64,000 nt of DNA from Vibrio spartinae (GCF_024347135.1 NZ_AP024907.1:1293001-1357000), one strand, 5' to 3'; counted from the stretch's first letter, positions 18,709-29,475 are shown. A program made the numbers and translations. Notes: a model not told the origin generated them from the sequence alone.

Positions 18709-18775
18709 TACTTCTTTGGGAGTATGCCCCTCTTTTCTATTGATAAAGTCCCTATTTGATATTGATGTCGGTCAA
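18709..18775 (+). promoter_or_regulatory. NarL/NarP 7-2-7 site and FNR site upstream of narK
   Basis: TACTTCT-TT-GGGAGTA (18709-18724) is a 7-2-7 NarL/NarP palindrome whose left half is a perfect TACYYMT. TTGAT-GTCG-GTCAA (18762-18775) matches the FNR consensus at 9 of 10. With FNR at -41.5, transcription would start near 18810, and TAAAAG (18798-18803) is a plausible -10. A single perfect heptamer, TACCCCT, is at 18613-18619. The rest of 18392-18708 shows no gene. Confidence 0.7.
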
Positions 18776-18837
18776 CAAGCACATCTGCGTAAATCGGTAA
18801 AAGTGAACACCTATTCATCAATATGAAGGACGTAAAC

Positions 18838-20259
18838 ATGTCTCATGCCAACTCTAACGCTTGTGATGTGAAATCGAAAATGCTCACGCAATGGCATCCG
18901 GAAGATCCTCAATTTTGGGCTGAAAGTGGCAAAAACATTGCGAATCGAAATTTATGGATATCCATTCCCTGCTTATTACTCTCATTTTGTGTGTGGATGC
19001 TATTTTCTGCCGTTGCGGTCAACCTCAATCAAGTCGGTTTTCATTTTTCAACGGACCAACTGTTTTTATTAACAGCCTTACCTGCTGTATCGGGGGCGAT
19101 TGGCCGTATTCCTTATTCATTCATTGTCCCGGTTGTCGGCGGACGGAAGTGGACGGTATTCAGTACGTTAATTCTAACGATTCCATGCTTATGGCTGGCT
19201 TATGCCGTTGAGCATCCGGATACCCCATTCGAACAATTCGTCTTGATTGCTCTGCTCTGCGGTATCGCCGGTGCTAATTTTGCGTCAAGTATGGCGAATA
19301 TCAGCTTTTTTTACCCGAAAGCGCAACAGGGGAAAGCGCTTGGATTAAACGGCGGGCTGGGCAACCTCGGTGTGAGTGTGATGCAGTTAGTTGTCCCGCT
19401 GGTGGTGTCGGTTGGTCTCTTCGGCGGTTTTTCTTCTGGTGTGATTCAGCCTTCCGGGAAGGTGCTTTATCTTGCCAATGCTGCGTTGATCTGGGTTCCT
19501 TTCCTGTGCCTGTTATCTTTGGTTGCATGGTTTGGGATGAATGATCTGAAAACTGCGCAAACATCAATCAAAGCACAATTACCCGTGTTGAAAGAGCCAC
19601 ACCTCTGGGGACTAAGTATCCTCTACTTGGCGACATTCGGGTCATTCATTGGGTTCTCTGCTGGTTTTTCCATGCTCTCTAAAACCCAGTTTCCGGCACA
19701 TGACATCTTATCTTATATGTTCTTTGGTCCTTTGATTGGCGCGCTTGCCCGTCCTTTAGGGGGGACGCTTTCTGATCGGTTAGGCGGCATTCGGGTCACG
19801 CTCATCAACTTTATTGCCATGGGGTTATTAACGGGAGCGATTTTTTTCACACTGCCATCAGCCTCCAGTCAAGGCTCATTCTATCTGTTCTTTGCCATGT
19901 TCATGGGCTTATTTGCCGCGTCTGGATTAGGCAGTGGGTCTACTTTCCAAATGATTGCGGTGATTTTCCGCAAAATATCTACAGATAAAGCAACCTTGCA
20001 AGGTGCGGCGCCAGATGTTGCGCTCAGAAAAGCCTCTACCGATACGGCTGCCGCTTTGGGATTTATCTCAGCGATTGGCGCCATCGGTGGATTCTTTATT
20101 CCAAGAGGGTTTGGTCTTTCGCTGTCATTAACCGGTTCGCCTCTCACGGCGATGAAAGTCTTTTTGGTTTTTTATGTGTGTTGCGTGTTCATGACTTGGT
20201 TTGTTTATGGCCGGAATCTTGACCGATTAGCAACGAAAAAGACCGCAGCAAAAGTTTAA
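18838..20259 (+). CDS. narK: Nitrate/nitrite transporter of the major facilitator superfamily
   Basis: 473 residues from ATG 18838, which has AAGGA at the right distance. An upstream in-frame ATG at 18823 has none. Twelve membrane segments are apparent. The substrate arginine region GRIPYSF and the nitrate signature (GNLGVSVMQLVVPL) are present, and the N-terminus HPEDPQFW is typical of NarK. Moves nitrate in and nitrite out during anaerobic respiration. Sits 80 bp before narG; a small stem (GATAGC and GCTATC) lies between. Probably part of a narK-narGHJI transcript. Confidence 0.95.
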   Translation: MSHANSNACDVKSKMLTQWHPEDPQFWAESGKNIANRNLWISIPCLLLSFCVWMLFSAVAVNLNQVGFHFSTDQLFLLTALPAVSGAIGRIPYSFIVPVVGGRKWTVFSTLILTIPCLWLAYAVEHPDTPFEQFVLIALLCGIAGANFASSMANISFFYPKAQQGKALGLNGGLGNLGVSVMQLVVPLVVSVGLFGGFSSGVIQPSGKVLYLANAALIWVPFLCLLSLVAWFGMNDLKTAQTSIKAQLPVLKEPHLWGLSILYLATFGSFIGFSAGFSMLSKTQFPAHDILSYMFFGPLIGALARPLGGTLSDRLGGIRVTLINFIAMGLLTGAIFFTLPSASSQGSFYLFFAMFMGLFAASGLGSGSTFQMIAVIFRKISTDKATLQGAAPDVALRKASTDTAAALGFISAIGAIGGFFIPRGFGLSLSLTGSPLTAMKVFLVFYVCCVFMTWFVYGRNLDRLATKKTAAKV

Positions 20260-20339
20260 TGACTCCCTATACCAATAAGCAATGACCAAACCGCAATGTG
20301 AGATAGCGTCAAGCTATCGAAAGCAAAGGAGAAAGCTCA

Positions 20340-23300
20340 ATGAGTAAATTTCTGGACCGTTTCCGTTATTTTAAACAGCGAGGCGAAACTTTTTCAGATG
20401 GGCATGGGCAGTCATATGACGTCAATCGTGACTGGGAACATGCTTATCGCAATCGGTGGCAGCACGACAAGGTTGTCCGTTCAACTCACGGTGTCAATTG
20501 CACTGGATCGTGTAGTTGGCAGATTTTTGTGAAAAATGGGTTAGTAACATGGGAAATGCAGCAAACTGATTATCCCCGTACTCGCCCGGATATGCCCAAT
20601 CATGAGCCGCGGGGGTGTCCGCGTGGCGCCAGTTATTCGTGGTATCTCTATAGTGCCAATCGGGTCAAGTATCCCATGATACGTCAAGAACTGTTAGAGC
20701 TATGGCGTCAGGCAAAAACGAAGCATGCTGATCCTGTCGATGCATGGGCATCGATTGTTGAAGATAAACAGCAAACTGAACTTTATAAGAAAGCCCGGGG
20801 TCGTGGCGGCATGATTCGTTCAACTTGGCAAGAGCTGAACGAATTGATCGCGGCAGCAAACGTTTACACCACCAAAACGCATGGGCCTGATCGAATTGTC
20901 GGGTTTTCTCCGATTCCTGCCATGTCGATGGTGTCCTATTCTTCCGGAGCGCGCTATTTATCATTGATTGGCGGAACCACCTTAAGTTTCTACGACTGGT
21001 ATTGTGATTTACCGCCGGCATCTCCGATGACTTGGGGAGAGCAGACCGATGTACCGGAATCAGCGGATTGGTACAACTCAGGCTATATCATGGCATGGGG
21101 GTCGAATGTTCCTCAAACACGCACACCAGATGCACATTTCTTTACCGAGGTGCGTTACAAAGGGACAAAAACAGTTGCCGTGAGCCCGGATTATTCAGAA
21201 GTCGCCAAGTTGAGTGATGAATGGCTTCATCCGAAACAGGGCACAGATAGTGCACTGGCACTGGCAATGGGTCATGTGATTTTAACCGAGTGCCATCAGC
21301 AGCGAAAAGTTGAATATTTCCAAGAATATCTACGGCGTTATTCAGATATGCCTATGCTGGTGATGCTGGAAGAAACCCAGTCCGGTTCGTACACTGCCGG
21401 GCGCTTTTTACGCGCCGCAGATCTGGTCGATGATTTAGGGGAGCATAACAATCCAGAATGGAAAACTATCGCGATTGATAGCACGACCAACCAAATGGTT
21501 GTACCTCAGGGCTCGATTGGGTTTCGCTGGGGTGAAAAAGGGCGTTGGAATTTAGAATCCGTGGTTGGCGAACACCAACAAGAAACAACTTTGGCGCTGG
21601 GGATTCCCCATGTTGATGAATACGCCTGTGTTCAGTTTCCTTATTTCGGTGGTATTGAATCTGCACATTTTGACTCTGTGCCATTGTCCGACATTATTGA
21701 GCATTCCTTACCCGTTAAATCAGTCACATTAGCCAATGGCAAGATCGCCAAAGTCACGACGGTTTATGATCTCATGTTGGCAAACTATGGGGTTGATCGT
21801 GGGTTGGACGATGCGTCTAGCGCAACATCTTACGATGATGTGAAAGCCTACTCTCCTGCATGGGCTGAAGCGATTACGGGGGTTGAACGCCACCGTATTA
21901 TTCAAATCGCACGAGAGTTTGCGCACAATGCAGAAAAAACGCGAGGCCGTTCGATGATCATTGTCGGTGCCGGAGTGAATCACTGGTATCACATGGATAT
22001 GTCGTATCGGGCGATGATCAATATGCTGGTCTTTTGTGGCTGTGTTGGTCAAAGCGGTGGTGGCTGGTCTCACTATGTCGGACAAGAAAAACTGCGCCCG
22101 CAAACGGGATGGTTACCGCTTAGTTTTGCCTTAGACTGGCAACGCCCCCCACGCCAAATGAATACCACGTCCTATTTTTATAACCATTCGAGTCAATGGC
22201 GCTATGAAACCGTGCAAACCGATGCGCTATTGTCCCCATTGGCGAAAAAAGAGCGTTATAGCGCTCATCTCATTGATCTAAATATTAAAGCTGAACGAAT
22301 GGGGTGGTTACCATCGGCCCCGCAACTCAATGTCAATCCATTAACCATTGCCAAAACAGCCAAGCAGCAAAATATGGATCCGGTGGATTATACAGTTGCA
22401 GCGTTAAAGAATGGCTCGATTCGGTTTGCCTGTGAGCAACCGGAGCAACATTATCCGCGCAACATGTTTATCTGGCGGAGTAACTTGTTAGGGTCATCAG
22501 GCAAAGGACATGAGTACATGTTGAAATACCTGTTAGGCACAGAGCATGGCATTCAAGGGAAAGATTTAGGCAGTTACGCCAAGACCAAACCCCAAGAGCT
22601 GGATTGGGAAGACCAATCGACGGAAGGAAAACTGGATTTAGTGGTGACCTTAGATTTTAGAATGTCGAGTACCTGTTTGTATTCCGATATCGTGTTACCG
22701 ACAGCAACATGGTATGAAAAAAATGACATGAATACATCGGACATGCACCCATTCATTCATCCGTTTTCTCAGGCTGTTGACCCCGCATGGGAGGCAAAAT
22801 CAGACTGGGATATTTATCGCGATATTGCCAAAAGTTTCTCGCAAGTTTGTCCGGGGCATTTGGGGGTTGAAACCGATATTGTCACATTAGCGAATCAACA
22901 TGATAGTGACAGTGAAATTGCTCAGGCATTTGGCGGTAAAGACTGGCGTCATGGTGAATGTGAACTGATTCCGGGTAAAACTGCGCCCAAAATTATTCCG
23001 GTGGAGCGTGATTACCCCAACACTGCTGCCCGTTTCTCTTCCATTGGTCCGAAGCTTGAAGAATTAGGTAACGGTGGTAAAGGGATCTCTTGGAATACCG
23101 AATCAGAATTAGCGTTACTCAAACAATTAAATCAAGTCCATCCATCCGGGGCGACCAAAGGGCGACCCAAACTGGTGTCTGCGATTGATGCCGCAGAAAT
23201 GATCCTCACGCTTGCTCCTGAAACCAATGGTGAAGTTGCGGTCAAAGCATGGCAGGCGTTAAGTCAGGTGACAGGGCGGGATCATACTCATTTAGCGCGG

Positions 23301-24098
23301 AGCAAAGCGGATGAAAAAATACGTTTTCGTGATATTCAGGCTCAGCCACGCAAGATCATTTCCAGCCCGACTTGGTCAGGTCTTGAAGATGAACATGTGT
23401 CATACAATGCGTGTTATACCAATGTACATGAGCTGATTCCGTGGCGAACACTGACCGGGCGTCAGCAACTCTATCAAGACCATCAATGGATGCGAGATTT
23501 TGGTGAAAGTCTGGTTGTATACCGGCCACCGATTGACACCCGTGCTGTGCAGCAAATCGAGCAGCGTCATCATAACGGTCAACCGGAGCTGGCTTTAAAC
23601 TTCATTACACCGCACCAAAAATGGGGCATTCACTCAACTTATAGTGACAACTTACTCATGTTGACGCTTTCGCGGGGTGGCCCGATCGTGTGGCTCAGCG
23701 AAGTCGATGCGCAAACACTGAACATCCAAGACAATGATTGGATTGAAGCCTACAACGCCAATGGCGCATTAACTGCGCGAGCTGTTGTCAGTCAACGCGT
23801 GCCGCAAGGGATGGTGATGATGTATCACGCACAAGAGCGGCTCATTAACCTACCCGGTTCAGAAGTGACAGGGCAGCGTGGCGGTATTCATAACTCCGTG
23901 ACACGTATCTGTCCTAAGCCAACCCATATGATTGGCGGATATGCCCAACAGGCATATGGATTTAATTACTACGGCACTGTCGGTTCTAACCGGGATGAAT
24001 TTGTCGTGATTCGGCGGATGAATCGCGTCGATTGGTTGGATGATGAGCATTCACCACATCGTGTTCCCACCCAGCCAATCAATCAGCAGGAGAAATAG
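20340..24098 (+). CDS. narG: Respiratory nitrate reductase, alpha (molybdenum) subunit
   Basis: 1252 residues, full length. The N-terminal FS0 cluster ligands are His50, Cys54, Cys58 (HGVNCTGSC) and a Cys in PRGCPRGASYSW near 93. The bis-MGD ligand Asp lies in SFYDWYCDLPPASP. Reduces nitrate to nitrite on the cytoplasmic side of the inner membrane, taking quinol electrons through NarH and NarI. AAAGGAG precedes the start. First gene of narGHJI, 2 bp before narH. Confidence 0.98.
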   Translation: MSKFLDRFRYFKQRGETFSDGHGQSYDVNRDWEHAYRNRWQHDKVVRSTHGVNCTGSCSWQIFVKNGLVTWEMQQTDYPRTRPDMPNHEPRGCPRGASYSWYLYSANRVKYPMIRQELLELWRQAKTKHADPVDAWASIVEDKQQTELYKKARGRGGMIRSTWQELNELIAAANVYTTKTHGPDRIVGFSPIPAMSMVSYSSGARYLSLIGGTTLSFYDWYCDLPPASPMTWGEQTDVPESADWYNSGYIMAWGSNVPQTRTPDAHFFTEVRYKGTKTVAVSPDYSEVAKLSDEWLHPKQGTDSALALAMGHVILTECHQQRKVEYFQEYLRRYSDMPMLVMLEETQSGSYTAGRFLRAADLVDDLGEHNNPEWKTIAIDSTTNQMVVPQGSIGFRWGEKGRWNLESVVGEHQQETTLALGIPHVDEYACVQFPYFGGIESAHFDSVPLSDIIEHSLPVKSVTLANGKIAKVTTVYDLMLANYGVDRGLDDASSATSYDDVKAYSPAWAEAITGVERHRIIQIAREFAHNAEKTRGRSMIIVGAGVNHWYHMDMSYRAMINMLVFCGCVGQSGGGWSHYVGQEKLRPQTGWLPLSFALDWQRPPRQMNTTSYFYNHSSQWRYETVQTDALLSPLAKKERYSAHLIDLNIKAERMGWLPSAPQLNVNPLTIAKTAKQQNMDPVDYTVAALKNGSIRFACEQPEQHYPRNMFIWRSNLLGSSGKGHEYMLKYLLGTEHGIQGKDLGSYAKTKPQELDWEDQSTEGKLDLVVTLDFRMSSTCLYSDIVLPTATWYEKNDMNTSDMHPFIHPFSQAVDPAWEAKSDWDIYRDIAKSFSQVCPGHLGVETDIVTLANQHDSDSEIAQAFGGKDWRHGECELIPGKTAPKIIPVERDYPNTAARFSSIGPKLEELGNGGKGISWNTESELALLKQLNQVHPSGATKGRPKLVSAIDAAEMILTLAPETNGEVAVKAWQALSQVTGRDHTHLARSKADEKIRFRDIQAQPRKIISSPTWSGLEDEHVSYNACYTNVHELIPWRTLTGRQQLYQDHQWMRDFGESLVVYRPPIDTRAVQQIEQRHHNGQPELALNFITPHQKWGIHSTYSDNLLMLTLSRGGPIVWLSEVDAQTLNIQDNDWIEAYNANGALTARAVVSQRVPQGMVMMYHAQERLINLPGSEVTGQRGGIHNSVTRICPKPTHMIGGYAQQAYGFNYYGTVGSNRDEFVVIRRMNRVDWLDDEHSPHRVPTQPINQQEK

Positions 24099-24100
24099 GG

Positions 24101-25627
24101 ATGAAAATTCGTTCGCAAGTTGCCATGGTTCTCAACCTAGATAAATGCATTGGCTGTCATACCTGTTCTGTCACTTGTAAAAATGTCTGGACGAGTCGCG
24201 AGGGGGTAGAATATGCGTGGTTTAATAATGTAGAAACAAAACCGGGCGTGGGGTACCCAACGGACTGGGAAAATCAGGATCGCTGGAAAGGCGGGTGGAT
24301 CCGCGGGATTAAAGGTCAGCTTACTCTGCGTCAAGGCAATAAAATCGGGGTGTTGTCGAAGTTATTCAACAATCCGCATATGCCGGAAATCGATGATTAC
24401 TATGAACCGTTTACCTTTGATTATGAGCATCTGCAAAAGGCACCGAAACAACGTCATCAGCCCATTGCTCGTCCGCGATCGCTGATTACCGGGCAAAGAA
24501 TGGAAAAAATCACTCAGGGTCCTAACTGGGAAGATACATTAGGCGGAGAGTTTGCAACACGTTCTAATGACTACAATTTTCATCACATACAAAAGCAGAT
24601 GTATGGTGAATTTGAAAACACGTTCATGACCTATTTGCCGCGTTTATGTGAGCATTGTCTGAACCCTGCCTGTGTTGCCAGTTGTCCGAGCGGCACGATT
24701 TATAAACGAGAAGAGGATGGCATTGTCCTGATCGACCAAGAGAAGTGTCGCGGATGGCGGATGTGTATTAGTGGGTGTCCTTATAAGAAAATTTACTTCA
24801 ACTGGAAAAGTGGTAAATCCGAAAAATGCATCTTCTGCTATCCCCGTATTGAGGCAGGAATGCCAACCGTTTGTTCGGAGTCTTGTGTCGGCAGAATCCG
24901 TTATTTAGGGGTCATGCTTTATGATGCTGATCGAATTCAAGAGGCAGCCAGTGTTGAACGTGAACATGATCTCTACTCAAGTCAGTTGAGTCTTTTCCTT
25001 GACCCGCATGATCCAGAAGTGATTCGTCAGGCGAAAGAGCAGGGAATCAGTCAAAGCGTGTTAGATGCGGCACAACAGTCTCCGGTATACAAAATGGCCG
25101 TGGAATGGCAGTTGGCGCTACCGTTACATCCCGAATACCGCACGTTACCCATGGTTTGGTATGTGCCGCCGCTATCGCCGATTCAATCCGCCGCAGATTC
25201 AGGATATCTGCCGCTGCGCAACGGGCTACCGGATATCGATATGCTGCGTATTCCTTTGCAATATTTAGCGAATTTGCTGACCGCGGGGGACATTCAACCG
25301 ATACAACTGGCACTCAAACGCTTGATGGCGATGCGTCATTATAAGCGCAGCGAGACCGTCGATGGCATCATTGATACCACCGTGATTGAGGACGTTGGTT
25401 TGACTGAATTGCAAGTGGAAGAAATGTATCGTTATCTGGCGATTGCCAACTACGAAGATCGCTTTGTCGTACCGTCCGGTATGCGCCAAGAAGCGGATAA
25501 TGCTTACGCAGAATCAAATGGTTGTGGTTTCAGTTTTGGTGACGGTTGTGGGGGTAGCGACAACCGCATTAATCTGTTCAATAGTCAGAGAATCGATGCA
25601 ATAGATATAACCACGGGGGATAAATGA
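24101..25627 (+). CDS. narH: Respiratory nitrate reductase, beta (iron-sulfur) subunit
   Basis: 508 residues. Four Cys clusters are visible: CIGCHTCSVTC near the N-terminus, CEHCLNPACVASCPSG, CRGWRMCISGCPYK (Trp in place of one Cys marks the [3Fe-4S] cluster) and CIFCYPR with CSESCVGR. Carries electrons from NarI haem to NarG. AGGAGA lies before the start. Its stop overlaps the narJ start (ATGA). Confidence 0.98.
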   Translation: MKIRSQVAMVLNLDKCIGCHTCSVTCKNVWTSREGVEYAWFNNVETKPGVGYPTDWENQDRWKGGWIRGIKGQLTLRQGNKIGVLSKLFNNPHMPEIDDYYEPFTFDYEHLQKAPKQRHQPIARPRSLITGQRMEKITQGPNWEDTLGGEFATRSNDYNFHHIQKQMYGEFENTFMTYLPRLCEHCLNPACVASCPSGTIYKREEDGIVLIDQEKCRGWRMCISGCPYKKIYFNWKSGKSEKCIFCYPRIEAGMPTVCSESCVGRIRYLGVMLYDADRIQEAASVEREHDLYSSQLSLFLDPHDPEVIRQAKEQGISQSVLDAAQQSPVYKMAVEWQLALPLHPEYRTLPMVWYVPPLSPIQSAADSGYLPLRNGLPDIDMLRIPLQYLANLLTAGDIQPIQLALKRLMAMRHYKRSETVDGIIDTTVIEDVGLTELQVEEMYRYLAIANYEDRFVVPSGMRQEADNAYAESNGCGFSFGDGCGGSDNRINLFNSQRIDAIDITTGDK

Positions 25628-26352
25628 TGCTGAGTTTACGAATCATTGCTCACTTATTGGATTACCCGCAAGAAATGTTGTGGTCTCAGTATAACGAGCT
25701 GATTTCATCGACAGATCAATGTACTGAATTAAACGCTAAGCAACAAAGTGAGTTAAAACAATGGATCCGCTCATATTGCGAGCAGCGATTATTTGATGTA
25801 CAGGCGCAATATTGTGCGCTTTTTGACCGTGGCAGATCATTATCACTGCTGTTGTTTGAACATGTGCATGGCCAATCGCGCGAACGTGGTCAGGCGATGG
25901 TCGATCTGATGACACAATATCAGAACAAGGGGTTAGAACTCGATTCTAAAGAGCTACCCGATTACTTACCGATGTATCTTGAATACTTATCGATATTACC
26001 TTTAGACGATGCCGTTCAGGGGTTAGAGGATATTGCACCGATTTTGGCATTGCTGGCAGAAAGATTGCGGCAAAGAGAAAGTGACTACGCAGCATTGATG
26101 TCACTGTTGCTCTCTCTCAGTGCCGTCCGGTTGAATGTGTCCTCAATTGTGCAAAAAGTCACTCAAGAGGTGCGGGACGACACTGTCGAAGCACTCGATC
26201 AAGTGTGGGAAGAAGAGCAAGTCACATTTATGGACAACAGTTCGTGTTGTGACAGCAGCACTCAGCAACACCAACGACGTTTTGCGCATACCATTCAACC
26301 GCAATATCTCGATATCAGTAAACTGGGGGAGAAGCATAATGGACGTTCTTAA
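25624..26352 (+). CDS. narJ: Nitrate reductase molybdenum-cofactor assembly chaperone
   Basis: 242 residues of the TorD/NarJ helical family ([10 protein letters not shown] at the start, [14 protein letters not shown] in the middle). Holds apo-NarG for cofactor insertion and is not part of the final enzyme. Overlaps narH by 4 bp and narI by 14 bp, the usual narGHJI arrangement. Confidence 0.96.
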   Translation: MMLSLRIIAHLLDYPQEMLWSQYNELISSTDQCTELNAKQQSELKQWIRSYCEQRLFDVQAQYCALFDRGRSLSLLLFEHVHGQSRERGQAMVDLMTQYQNKGLELDSKELPDYLPMYLEYLSILPLDDAVQGLEDIAPILALLAERLRQRESDYAALMSLLLSLSAVRLNVSSIVQKVTQEVRDDTVEALDQVWEEEQVTFMDNSSCCDSSTQQHQRRFAHTIQPQYLDISKLGEKHNGRS

Positions 26353-27016
26353 TCAATTTTTATTTGATGTCTATCCTTATATCGCGGCTGTTGTGTTTTT
26401 ACTCGGAAGCTGGCTGCGTTACGACTACGGCCAATATTCCTGGCGTGCCGGTTCGAGCCAACTAATGGACAACAAAGGGATGCGGCTTGCCTCAAATCTG
26501 TTCCATATCGGTATTCTCGGTGTCCTTGGTGGACATGCATTCGGGATGTTAACGCCGCATTGGGTCTATGAAGGTTTTCTGTCTATCGCATTGAAACAAA
26601 AACTCGCCATGTTTGGCGGGGGAACATTTGGGATAATGACACTGGTTGGTGGTGCATTGTTACTGAAACGTCGTTTGTACAATCCGAGAGTCAGAGCCAC
26701 TTCATCATTTGCTGATATTTTTATTCTGGGGTTATTAGTTGTTCAAGTGTGTTTAGGATTGTTAACGATTCCATTTTCTGCACAACATATGGACGGTTCA
26801 GAAATGGTGAAGTTCATGGAATGGGCGCAAGCAATCGTCTATTTTCATGGCGGTGCAGCCGAGCATCTAAGTGATGTCGCATGGATATTTAAACTCCATA
26901 TTGTGCTTGGCATGAGCTTATTTGTTGCGTTCCCGTTCTGCCGTCTGGTGCACATCTGGAGCGTGCCGATAGAGTATATCAGCCGCCGCTATCAAGTGGT
27001 CAGAGCCCGGCGCTGA
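26339..27016 (+). CDS. narI: Respiratory nitrate reductase, gamma (cytochrome b) subunit
   Basis: 225 residues from ATG 26339 ([15 protein letters not shown]); a longer frame upstream lies inside narJ. Five membrane helices are present, with the haem His residues in [16 protein letters not shown] and in FKLHIVLGM. Oxidises quinol at the periplasmic side and passes electrons to NarH. Confidence 0.97.
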   Translation: MDVLNQFLFDVYPYIAAVVFLLGSWLRYDYGQYSWRAGSSQLMDNKGMRLASNLFHIGILGVLGGHAFGMLTPHWVYEGFLSIALKQKLAMFGGGTFGIMTLVGGALLLKRRLYNPRVRATSSFADIFILGLLVVQVCLGLLTIPFSAQHMDGSEMVKFMEWAQAIVYFHGGAAEHLSDVAWIFKLHIVLGMSLFVAFPFCRLVHIWSVPIEYISRRYQVVRARR

Positions 27017-27028
27017 CCATGAATATAC

Positions 27029-27050
27029 GATGGCTACATCGTTAGCCATC
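27029..27050. terminator. Stem-loop between convergent narI and narL
   Basis: GATGGCTA and TAGCCATC form an 8-bp stem in the 38-bp gap between convergent genes. There is no strong T run, so it is a likely but unproven bidirectional terminator. Confidence 0.5.
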
Positions 27051-27054
27051 GATG

Positions 27055-27723
27055 TTATTGATCAATGCCTTGTTGATGAACCCAGACTGCTGCTTCAACA
27101 CGAGAGCGCAATTGCAGTTTTTTCAGGATATGTTTGACATGCACTTTTACGGTTGTTTCTGCAATATTCAGTTTTCGCGCGATTAACTTATTAGGCAAAC
27201 TTTGTGCCAGTAGTTTAAGCACATCCAACTCTCGTGCGGTTAACGTATCGATTTCTCTTTGCGATTGATGGGGAGAATTGCGCAGTTGTTTCGCCAACAG
27301 ATTCGCAAGCTTGGGGCTCACGACTAACTCGCCGAGACAAATTTGTTCAATTGCGTGTAATAAATCCTCCGCTTCCATATCTTTTAATAAATAGCCATCT
27401 GCACCGGCTTGTATAGCTCGGATTAAGTCTTCCTCATAATTGGAAACCGTAAAAATGATGATACGACTGGTGATATTATTTTCGCGGAGTAATTTGAGCG
27501 TTTGGATCCCATCGATATCAGGCATATTAATATCAAGTAAAATTACATCCGGTTCGTCATCGAGAGCAAGTTTGACGGCTTGTTGACCATTATTACACTC
27601 TTTGACAACGTCTATTTGAGGATTCAATTGCAGAAGTTGCTTGAGTCCCTCCCGGAGCATCGGGTGATCATCCACTAGCATGACAGTTGCTGGTGATACA
27701 GTCGTTGAGTTGGTTGAATGCAT
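27055..27723 (-). CDS. narL: NarL-type nitrate response regulator
   Basis: 222 residues. The receiver domain has the acidic pocket (VDDHP) and phospho-Asp in VILLDINMPDIDG, followed by a LuxR-type helix-turn-helix (LTARELDVLKLLAQSLPNKL, then KVHVKHILKKL). Binds heptamer sites such as those before nirB and narK. Lies 15 bp downstream of the sensor kinase gene. NarL and NarP are hard to separate by eye; the narX partner and narGHJI neighbourhood favour NarL. Confidence 0.88.
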   Translation of the reverse strand: MHSTNSTTVSPATVMLVDDHPMLREGLKQLLQLNPQIDVVKECNNGQQAVKLALDDEPDVILLDINMPDIDGIQTLKLLRENNITSRIIIFTVSNYEEDLIRAIQAGADGYLLKDMEAEDLLHAIEQICLGELVVSPKLANLLAKQLRNSPHQSQREIDTLTARELDVLKLLAQSLPNKLIARKLNIAETTVKVHVKHILKKLQLRSRVEAAVWVHQQGIDQ

Positions 27724-27738
27724 ATCGACTCCCTTAAA

Positions 27739-29475
27739 TTATGGATAGAAATGAACTGCGATTGCTGTTCCCTGATCGGGAGTAGAATGAATCGTCAAGT
27801 GACCGGCAAGTGCTTTCACTCGATCCGCGATGATGGTTAAGCCGTAATGATTCGCCATTGCCTGTTGTTGTGGTTCGATACCGACACCATTATCTATAAT
27901 CTCCAAGTGGCACATTTTATCTTTATTTTGAGTTAAGTTAATCGTGACTTCCGTTGCTTTTGAGTGTTTGTAAATATTACTCAATGCTTCACGGATAATC
28001 TGCAATATATGGATAAAGTGGTGTGGTGTAATACTGTTATCTTGCCACTGATTATTGAGCTGAATTGTAAATCCCATTTTTTCACTATATTCATCGATAC
28101 TATTTTGAATGGCATTTGATAAATCTGAGTCATCGACTTTTAGTCTGAATGTAACCAGTAATTCTCTTAATTGATGGTAAGCCGAACGAATCTCTTTACT
28201 GATGTCTTCAAGTAACGTGTGTTGTGTCGGGGAGAAATTATCACTTTGCATCCGCAAAATCCCACTTTTTATTTTTAAAAAAGACAGCGATTGTGCGATA
28301 GAGTCGTGAAGCTCGCGCGCGATGGTATGGCGTTCTTCAATCACAAGGAGTTGATGTTTCCGCTGTTCCTGAACCAGTGTCGCAAGGTATTGTGTAAAGA
28401 GATCACAAAACGTTTCGATAAGTTTTTGTTTTTCTGATGGTAACGTGTCATAGGGGTAAACTGTCTTTAGGGTACCGTATTCATGATAGTCGTCACCAAC
28501 AGGCCAGTTGTGTGTCGTCGAAGAACGATTGAGCGGCTCGCTTGTGGTTCTATGGTAATCCATTTGTTGGTCGATAAAATAACGCAGCTTATCGCTTGGA
28601 CAGAATGTCACGCTTTGCAAATCTAGCAATAAAATTAACTCTTTAAATAAAGGTGATAGTGTGTCGATATTTAAATGATGACGGTTAAACCGTTGTCCGC
28701 TGCGATAGAGAAAATCCAGATAATCATTTTGCTGTTTTAATTCGGATGTTTTTTGGTGGACTATTTCTTCTAAGTCGTCGTACATCACTTTCAATTCAAC
28801 GGACATGTCATTGAATGTTTCACCCAAGACTGCCATTTCATCCCGATAATGACGAGAATCGAACCGTTGTTCAAAGTCACCATGACGAATCGCATTGGCA
28901 ATCGTCAGTAACTCTCGCCACGGGGTAAATAACCGCTTATGTAAACTTTTAAAGGCAAGGAAAAGAAAAATGATAGTCAGCGTGATAAATATATTCTGCG
29001 TTTGTGAAATGGTGGCAATTGTATGTTCGGTATGATTATCTATTTGTGAGATTAAAACGTTCAGTTGAATGATAAAAGATTGTACCGCGCGTAATTTTTC
29101 ATCTTCGTCCTGAGAGTTCAATAGTGTTGGCTTTATTTTTGAGTACCAAAGTTGAACGATATCTAAATAGGGCTTTTCGAAATTTTCATGTTTGATAAAG
29201 CGCTTAAAAGAAGCAGCTTCTAACATATTTTCAAGGACCAATATATCCGCGGTAATGGCTGGTTGAAACGCATTGCTTAAGGCTAATAGTCGATAGCTTT
29301 GCATTCGTATCGCACCGACTTGATTAATCATATGCGCATTCCCTTGAATGCTCTCACTGGTATTGGCACTGATCAGCATGCCGGTAATCGAGAGTGATGC
29401 AAGGCACAGGATAATGATGCTGATCTTTTTTACAAAAGAGAACTGACGCCAAAACATAAGGTTTTTAATCGACAT
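27739..29475 (-). CDS. narX: Nitrate/nitrite sensor histidine kinase
   Basis: 578 residues. Two membrane helices (about 17-37 and 160-180) flank a periplasmic domain carrying the nitrate-binding P-box (INQVGAIRMQSYRLLA). HAMP, a GAF-like/cysteine-poor linker, HisKA_3 (ERHTIARELHDSIAQ) and an HATPase domain (DNGVGI) follow. Start set at ATG 29475; the frame opens with a TTG at 29496 without a ribosome site. Could also be called NarQ; the family is certain. Confidence 0.88.
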   Translation of the reverse strand: MSIKNLMFWRQFSFVKKISIIILCLASLSITGMLISANTSESIQGNAHMINQVGAIRMQSYRLLALSNAFQPAITADILVLENMLEAASFKRFIKHENFEKPYLDIVQLWYSKIKPTLLNSQDEDEKLRAVQSFIIQLNVLISQIDNHTEHTIATISQTQNIFITLTIIFLFLAFKSLHKRLFTPWRELLTIANAIRHGDFEQRFDSRHYRDEMAVLGETFNDMSVELKVMYDDLEEIVHQKTSELKQQNDYLDFLYRSGQRFNRHHLNIDTLSPLFKELILLLDLQSVTFCPSDKLRYFIDQQMDYHRTTSEPLNRSSTTHNWPVGDDYHEYGTLKTVYPYDTLPSEKQKLIETFCDLFTQYLATLVQEQRKHQLLVIEERHTIARELHDSIAQSLSFLKIKSGILRMQSDNFSPTQHTLLEDISKEIRSAYHQLRELLVTFRLKVDDSDLSNAIQNSIDEYSEKMGFTIQLNNQWQDNSITPHHFIHILQIIREALSNIYKHSKATEVTINLTQNKDKMCHLEIIDNGVGIEPQQQAMANHYGLTIIADRVKALAGHLTIHSTPDQGTAIAVHFYP

